Shown here: one piece after another, positions 59,326-64,000 of the stretch
How positions within the stretch are numbered: the stretch's first letter is position 1
Layout: each line of letters starts with the position of its first letter
Notes under the pieces: model-generated
Told to the model about the DNA's origin: nothing
Databases searched by the model: none
The model's input: the letters and a program-made list of their open reading frames with translations, nothing else
Translations under genes and position numbers: made by a program
Assembly: GCF_001854245.1 (NCBI RefSeq)
Contig: NZ_CP015381.1
Location: forward strand, 3,507,001 to 3,571,000
Direction of reading: 5' to 3'
Source: Desulfococcus multivorans
GTDB lineage: Bacteria > Desulfobacterota > Desulfobacteria > Desulfobacterales > Desulfococcaceae
Length of the DNA: 64,000 nucleotides

Positions 59326-60198
59326 ATGCACCCTTACCGCCCCCGCACCCCCTATTGGATCCTGCCGTGGACGGTGCTGCTGTTCCTGCCCCTGGTGTGG
59401 ACGGGGTGCGCGTCCGCCGTCGCCGGACGCTTCGCCGACAGCCTCTCGGCGGCCATCCTCGACGCCAACGACCTGGAAACGGTGGAGACCGGCGGACCCG
59501 CCTATCTGCTCATGATCGACGGTTTTCTCCGGGAGGACCCCCATGACGAATCTCTTCTCCTTTCGGCCGCCAACCTTTACGCCGCCTATGCCGGCCTCTA
59601 CGTAACGGATCCGGCCAGGAAGCGAAAGCTGACGGACAAGGCTCTCGATTACGCTCTCACGGCCTTCTGCATCCGGAACCGGAAAGGGTGCGATCTTCGG
59701 AAGGCGTCTTTCGAGGATTTCCGGAAGACCGTCGCTGCCGCCAAGACGGCCGACGTCCCGGTCATCTATACCCTCGGGGCGACGTGGGCCGCATGGATCG
59801 AGGCCCACCGGGACGACTGGGACGCCGTGGCCGAAATCTCCCGCGTCGATGCCCTGATGACCCGGGTGATCGCCCTCGACGAGGGGTATCGGGACGGCGG
59901 AGCCCATCAGTATCTGGCTATTCTGGCAACCCTGCTGCCGCCGGCTTTGGGGGGGCGGCCGGAAATCGGCCGGCACCACTTCGAGCGGGCCGTCGCCCTC
60001 AGCGAGGGCAAAAATCTGATGGTCAAGGTAACCTACGCCCGGCGGTATGCCCGGCTGGTTTTCGACAGAGGGCTCCACGACCGCCTCCTGACCGAAGTGA
60101 TCGAAGCGGACCCCGAGGTGGCGGGGCACACCCTCGTGAACACCATGGCCCAGAAGGAGGCCCGTCTCCTCCTGGACAACGCCGACGACTACTTTTAG
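59326..60198 (+). CDS. TRAP-associated TatT-like lipoprotein
   Basis: About 290 residues. A signal peptide (LPWTVLLFLPLVWTGC) ends in a lipobox, followed by helical, TPR-like repeats throughout (LLLSAANLYAAYAGLYV, ALDYALTAFCIRNRKGC, HHFERAVALSEGKNLM). This matches the TatT family, which forms a trimeric partner of the TRAP binding protein. Position directly before dctP supports this. ATG at 59326 is chosen for GGAGG five bases upstream; ATGs at 59308 and 59314 are in frame. Confidence 0.85.
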   Translation: MHPYRPRTPYWILPWTVLLFLPLVWTGCASAVAGRFADSLSAAILDANDLETVETGGPAYLLMIDGFLREDPHDESLLLSAANLYAAYAGLYVTDPARKRKLTDKALDYALTAFCIRNRKGCDLRKASFEDFRKTVAAAKTADVPVIYTLGATWAAWIEAHRDDWDAVAEISRVDALMTRVIALDEGYRDGGAHQYLAILATLLPPALGGRPEIGRHHFERAVALSEGKNLMVKVTYARRYARLVFDRGLHDRLLTEVIEADPEVAGHTLVNTMAQKEARLLLDNADDYF

Positions 60199-60248
60199 GC
60201 GAAGCGCGGCCCATCGGCACCCGAATTAGAATCGACAAGGAGATTCCC

Positions 60249-61250
60249 ATGGCATTGTATCACAGGCTTTGTTTGGCATTGGCGCTTGCCGTCATCCTGA
60301 CCGGTCCGACGGCCCAGGCCGCCCGCCTCAAATTGGCCACGCTGTCGCCGGACGGCTCCGCCTGGATGGAACGCATGCGGGAAGGCGCGGCCGAGGTGGC
60401 GGCGAAAACCGGAGGGCGGGTCCAACTCAAATACTATCCCGGCGGCGTCATGGGCAACGACGACGCCGTACTCCGGAAAATGCGGATCGGCCAACTGCAG
60501 GGCGGCACGGTGATGGCGGGAAGTCTTTCGGAGATCTATCCGGACATCGAGATCTACAGTCTCCCCATGAAGTTCCGGTCTCTTCCGGAGGTGGACCACG
60601 TCCGGAAGACCATGGATCCCCTCCTTCTCGACGCCCTGTCACAGAAAGGGCTGATCGCCTTCGGCATCGCCGAGGGGGGATTCGCCTACATCCTGTCCCA
60701 AAAACCCATCCGGAATCTCGCCGATCTTCGTCAGCGGAAGATGTGGATCCCCGACGACGACCCGAATGTCCTCGAGGGGGTGAAGGCCTTTGAACTCAAG
60801 CCGATCCCCCTTGCCGTCTCCGACGTCCTCGCCGGCCTCCAGACCGGGCTCATCGATACGGTCACCACTTCCCCCATCGGCGCCGTGGCGCTCCAGTGGC
60901 ACACCCGGGTCAACTATCTCCTGGACGTGCCGTTCATGTATATCTACGCGCTGCTGGTGGCGGACCAGAAAGCCTTCCTGCGGCTGCCCTCCGAAGACCA
61001 GACCGTGGTCCGGGAGGTTTTGACGCGCATGTTCGCGGATATCGACCGGCGCAACCGGGAGGACAACATCAAGGCCATGACGGCCTTGCGGCACCAGGGA
61101 ATCGAATTCATCACTCCCTCCCCCGAAGCCCTTGCGGAGTTGCGAAACCATTCCGACAAGGTGCCTCGGCGCCTGGTGGCGGCAGGTCGATTCTCCCCCC
61201 GCCTCGTGGAGGTCCTTGACAATCATCTGAACGCCTTCCGGCGACGGTAG
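60249..61250 (+). CDS. dctP: TRAP transporter substrate-binding protein
   Basis: A 333-residue periplasmic protein. The signal peptide (LALALAVILTGPTAQA) is followed by RLKLATLSPDGSAWMERMREG, KYYPGGVMGNDDAVLRKMRIGQLQ and RNLADLRQRKMWIPDD, a DctP/TAXI-type fold. The usual arginine of the carboxylate clamp may be the Arg in LRQRK. AAGGAG precedes the ATG. It binds the solute for DctQM; its identity is not determined. Confidence 0.92.
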   Translation: MALYHRLCLALALAVILTGPTAQAARLKLATLSPDGSAWMERMREGAAEVAAKTGGRVQLKYYPGGVMGNDDAVLRKMRIGQLQGGTVMAGSLSEIYPDIEIYSLPMKFRSLPEVDHVRKTMDPLLLDALSQKGLIAFGIAEGGFAYILSQKPIRNLADLRQRKMWIPDDDPNVLEGVKAFELKPIPLAVSDVLAGLQTGLIDTVTTSPIGAVALQWHTRVNYLLDVPFMYIYALLVADQKAFLRLPSEDQTVVREVLTRMFADIDRRNREDNIKAMTALRHQGIEFITPSPEALAELRNHSDKVPRRLVAAGRFSPRLVEVLDNHLNAFRRR

Positions 61251-61259
61251 ATCGGCGCC

Positions 61260-61775
61260 GTGCCCAGGACAACACCCCCCCGCGGCCGGATCGCGACTAT
61301 CCTGGATATGATCCGCCGCCTGGAGGACGCCCTCCTGGTGGGCCTGCTGCTTGCCATGATCGTCACGGCGACGTTTCAGATCGTCTTGAGAAACCTTTTG
61401 GGCGTCAGCATCGTGTGGGGGGACATCATGGTGCGGGTCATGGTCCTCTGGATCGGTCTCCTGGGGGCCATGATCGCCGCTCGAAAAGGGGAGCACATCC
61501 GCATCGACCTCCTGGGCCGCCTGATGCCGGGTCGATTTCAGACCTTCGTCGACGGCGCCGTGCAGCTGGCAACCGCCCTTCTCTGCGCCGCGGCGGCCGT
61601 GTCCGCCTTCCGGTTCGTCCGCTCCGAGGCCGTCTTCGGCCAGACGGCCTTCGCCCGTGTGCCGGCCTGGGCCTGCGAAGCGATCATCCCGACGGCGTTT
61701 TTCGTGATCGCTATCCGCTACCTGGCGCTGTCGATTCAAAATCTCCGGGGCGGAACACCGGCGAAGCACCCCTGA
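61260..61775 (+). CDS. dctQ: TRAP transporter small permease
   Basis: A 171-residue protein with four predicted membrane segments. It shows the DctQ pattern: LLVGLLLAMIVTATFQIVLR, WGDIMVRVMVLWIGLLGAMIAARKGEHI, and a C-terminal CEAIIPTAFFVIAIRYL. The GTG at 61260 is 10 bases after the dctP stop; ATG at 61308 is a shorter alternative. It anchors DctM for Na+-driven uptake. Confidence 0.9.
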   Translation: MPRTTPPRGRIATILDMIRRLEDALLVGLLLAMIVTATFQIVLRNLLGVSIVWGDIMVRVMVLWIGLLGAMIAARKGEHIRIDLLGRLMPGRFQTFVDGAVQLATALLCAAAAVSAFRFVRSEAVFGQTAFARVPAWACEAIIPTAFFVIAIRYLALSIQNLRGGTPAKHP

Positions 61776-61788
61776 GCCGGATATCGCG

Positions 61789-63075
61789 ATGTCGCTCTAT
61801 CTTCTCATTCCCGGCCTTCTGCTTCTGACGCTTTCAGGCGCCCCGATTTTCGCCGTCATCCTCGCTACGGCCATGGTCGGATTCCACTACCTCGAGGTCG
61901 ACCTCTCAGTCATCGCCATCGAGCTCTACCGTATCGCCGAAACACCGGTGCTGGTGGCGCTGCCCCTCTTCACCTTCGCCGGATATCTGCTGGGGGAAAG
62001 TAAGACCTCCCGGCGCCTGGTCCGGCTGACCCGCGCCTTCATCGGGTGGATGCCGGGAGGACCGGCCGTCGTCGCCTTCACGGCCTGCGCCCTTTTCACC
62101 GCCTTCACCGGGGCATCCGGGGTCACCATCGTGGCCCTGGGAGGGCTCCTCCTGCCCGCCCTCGGCGAAACCGGTTACAGCGAAAAATTCAGCCTCGGCC
62201 TGGTCACCGCCTCCGGCAGCCTGGGGCTGCTGCTGCCGCCTTCCCTGCCGTTGATTCTCTACGGCATCGTGGCCCAGCAGCTGGACGTCGGCCGGACGGT
62301 CACCTTCGAAGACCTGTTTCTGGCGGGAATCCCGCCGGCGATTCTGATGGTGCTCCTCCTGTCCCTCTACAGCCTGTGGGCGAACCGACACTCCCCGACG
62401 CCCCTCACCCGCTTCTCCGGTCGGGAGGCGTGGGCGGCCCTGAAGGAGGCCGCATGGGAGGTTCCGCTGCCGCTGTTCATACTGGGGGGCATCTATTCCG
62501 GCTACTTTGCCGTATCCGAGGCCGCAGCGGTGACGGCCCTCTACGTGCTGGTGGTGGAGGTCCTCGTCTACCGGGAGATTTCCTTTTCAGCCCTGCCGGG
62601 CATCATGCGGGAATCCATGGTGATGGTCGGCGGCATTCTCCTGATCCTGGGGGTTTCCCTCGCCTTCACCAATTTCCTCATCGACGCGGAGGTCCCGGAC
62701 CGCCTCTTCCAGGCGATCCAGGCCCGGGTGACCGACCCGATGATTTTTCTCATCCTCCTCAACATCCTGCTTCTCGTACTCGGCATGCTCCTCGATATCT
62801 TTTCGGCCGTTATCATCATGGTGCCCCTGATCCTGCCGGTGGCCGTGAGCTACGGGATCGATCCGGTCCACCTGGGAATCGTCTTTCTGGCCAACATGCA
62901 GATCGGCTATTTCACCCCGCCCGTCGGCATGAACCTCTTCATCGCCGGCTACCGGTTCAAGAAACCGGTGATCGAGCTCTACCGAGCCGCTCTCCCCTTC
63001 ATGGCGGTCCTCCTCGCCGCCGTGGTGATCATCACCTATTTTCCCCGCCTGAGCCTGCTCTTCATCCGGCCATAG
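61789..63075 (+). CDS. dctM: TRAP transporter large permease
   Basis: A 428-residue polytopic protein with about 12 membrane segments: LPLFTFAGYLLGESKTSRRLV, ALFTAFTGASGVTIVALGGLLLPAL, GLLLPPSLPLILYGIVA, and late FLANMQIGYFTPPVGMNLFIA, all conserved in DctM. It is the translocation pore of the TRAP carrier. Its ATG lies 13 bases after the dctQ stop. Together with TatT and DctP this makes a complete four-gene TatT-type system. Confidence 0.95.
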   Translation: MSLYLLIPGLLLLTLSGAPIFAVILATAMVGFHYLEVDLSVIAIELYRIAETPVLVALPLFTFAGYLLGESKTSRRLVRLTRAFIGWMPGGPAVVAFTACALFTAFTGASGVTIVALGGLLLPALGETGYSEKFSLGLVTASGSLGLLLPPSLPLILYGIVAQQLDVGRTVTFEDLFLAGIPPAILMVLLLSLYSLWANRHSPTPLTRFSGREAWAALKEAAWEVPLPLFILGGIYSGYFAVSEAAAVTALYVLVVEVLVYREISFSALPGIMRESMVMVGGILLILGVSLAFTNFLIDAEVPDRLFQAIQARVTDPMIFLILLNILLLVLGMLLDIFSAVIIMVPLILPVAVSYGIDPVHLGIVFLANMQIGYFTPPVGMNLFIAGYRFKKPVIELYRAALPFMAVLLAAVVIITYFPRLSLLFIRP

Positions 63076-63207
63076 CCCCGAAATCCATCCCGGCGAAAAA
63101 AGACTTGCCATGGGATTCCTTTTCGATCTATGAATATGACCACATGGTCATTTCAACCGGCCCATGCGCCGATCACGCCCCGACCGCGGGCGCTTCAAGG
63201 AGAATCC

Positions 63208-64000
63208 ATGGAAATGTCGTTCTGCGATCCAGCCCTCGCCCCTATTCTCGACAAGATCGAGGCCGGCCGACGCCTCGATGTCGAGGACGGCATGGCCCTC
63301 TATGCCAGTTCCGACCTCGTCGGGGTGGGGCGGCTGGCCGACCGGGTCCGTCAAAGTCGCCACGGCTCCCGGGCCTACTATGTCTACAACCAGCACATCA
63401 ACTACACCAACGTCTGCCGCAACCGATGCCGCTTCTGCGCCTTTGCCCGGGACGCGGGGGAGCAGGGCGCCTATACCTACACGGCGGCTGAGGTGCGGGA
63501 GCGGCTGCTCTCCCGCATCGACGAACCCATCCGGGAGGTACACATCGTGGGCGGCGTCAACCCGGCCCTGCCCTTCGACTACTACCTCGATCTGCTCACC
63601 ACCGTTCGGGAGATCCGTCCCCATGCCGTAATCAAGGCCTTCACCGCCGTGGAGATCGACCACCTTGCCGGGATCTCCGGCCTCGGCATGGCAGGTACCC
63701 TGGCGGCGCTCGAGGATGCCGGCCTCGGCATGGTCCCCGGCGGCGGCGCGGAGGTCCTCAACCACCGGGTCTGGTCGGCCCTCTTTCCCCGCAAAATCGA
63801 CGGCGAACGGTGGCTCGAGGTCATGGCGGACATCCACGGGGCGGGGTTGAGCGCCAACGCCACCCTGCTTTACGGACACATCGAAACCATCGAGGAGCGG
63901 GTCCGTCATCTGGTCCGCCTGCGGGAGCTTCAGGATCGGACAGGCGGGTTCTCGGCCTTCATCCCCCTCGCCTTCCACGCCGAAAACACCCGGCTCAGCC
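63208..64000 (+). CDS. mqnE: Aminofutalosine synthase, N-terminal part
   Basis: The gene starts at 63208 with AAGGAG before the ATG and runs off the window, so about 264 residues are visible. It is a radical SAM enzyme with cluster motif NVCRNRCRFCAFARD, preceded by YNQHINYTN, and followed by EVHIVGGVNPALPFDYYLDLL, IKAFTAVEIDHLA, and ATLLYGHIET. These are diagnostic for MqnE, which makes aminofutalosine in the futalosine route to menaquinone, the quinone partner that QmoC would use. Confidence 0.95.
   Translation, partial: MEMSFCDPALAPILDKIEAGRRLDVEDGMALYASSDLVGVGRLADRVRQSRHGSRAYYVYNQHINYTNVCRNRCRFCAFARDAGEQGAYTYTAAEVRERLLSRIDEPIREVHIVGGVNPALPFDYYLDLLTTVREIRPHAVIKAFTAVEIDHLAGISGLGMAGTLAALEDAGLGMVPGGGAEVLNHRVWSALFPRKIDGERWLEVMADIHGAGLSANATLLYGHIETIEERVRHLVRLRELQDRTGGFSAFIPLAFHAENTRLS

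Noticed and set aside
1-64000. CRISPR array, tRNA, rRNA or prophage
   Set aside because: I saw no regular direct repeats with spacers, no tRNA-like cloverleaf with conserved arms, and no phage or integrase genes in the intergenic regions.

Overview
This is a GC-rich chromosomal window from what looks like a sulfate-reducing Desulfobacterota (deltaproteobacterial) organism. The strongest evidence is the complete dissimilatory block aprBA-qmoABC at 24176-31889, on the minus strand. An acyl-CoA dehydrogenase/EtfAB set, an acyl-CoA synthetase fragment and the start of the futalosine menaquinone gene mqnE fit a menaquinone-based anaerobe that oxidises fatty or organic acids. The lineage is inferred from gene content only. 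I found no rRNA, tRNA, CRISPR array, integrase or transposase.

Layout. 1-6255: acyl-CoA synthetase C-terminus, a membrane Gate-domain protein, a glycosyltransferase, a zinc-ribbon/PilZ protein, citrate synthase, QueF and a lipoprotein. 6268-13096 (minus): an APH-like/P-loop kinase fusion, then a complete BMP-type nucleoside/purine ABC importer with a xanthine phosphoribosyltransferase gene inside its operon. 13189-18907: a YchJ-like protein, a cpYpsA/SLOG protein, HemL, a sirtuin and Mpl. 19194-23183: HypC, NfeD, a stomatin-like SPFH protein, a HypF lacking its middle domains, and an orphan ABC ATPase. 23180-31889 (minus): a radical SAM protein, then QmoCBA and AprAB. 32530-38111: three YkgJ-type cysteine-cluster proteins, an unusual SDR, dGTPase, a small HsdR_N-like protein and a deaminase. 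38153-41190 (minus): EtfA, EtfB and acyl-CoA dehydrogenase.

41421-49110 (plus) is the most distinctive region. A textbook sigma-54 promoter precedes a co-directional run: receiver, Cache-type histidine kinase, small ORF, receiver, SLC13/DASS anion transporter, receiver-kinase hybrid, receiver, and then (after a 200-base gap) an FAD/NAD oxidoreductase. None of the receivers carries a DNA-binding output domain, so this looks like a phosphorelay built around a transporter. 49158-58847 holds a BCCT transporter, an operon of SppA, an M3-like peptidase and an unknown protein, a gamma-glutamyltransferase, small metabolic genes and a threonine aldolase. 59326-63075 is a TatT-DctP-DctQ-DctM TRAP transporter operon, and mqnE runs off the window end.

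Between genes there is a dispersed hairpin element with three copies (18973-19071, 32315-32386, 59056-59139). They share a 16-base core and palindromic ends but differ by internal deletion and by orientation of the loop relative to the arms. Together with the HypF deletion and the sigma-54 signalling cluster, this is the material most worth a second look.
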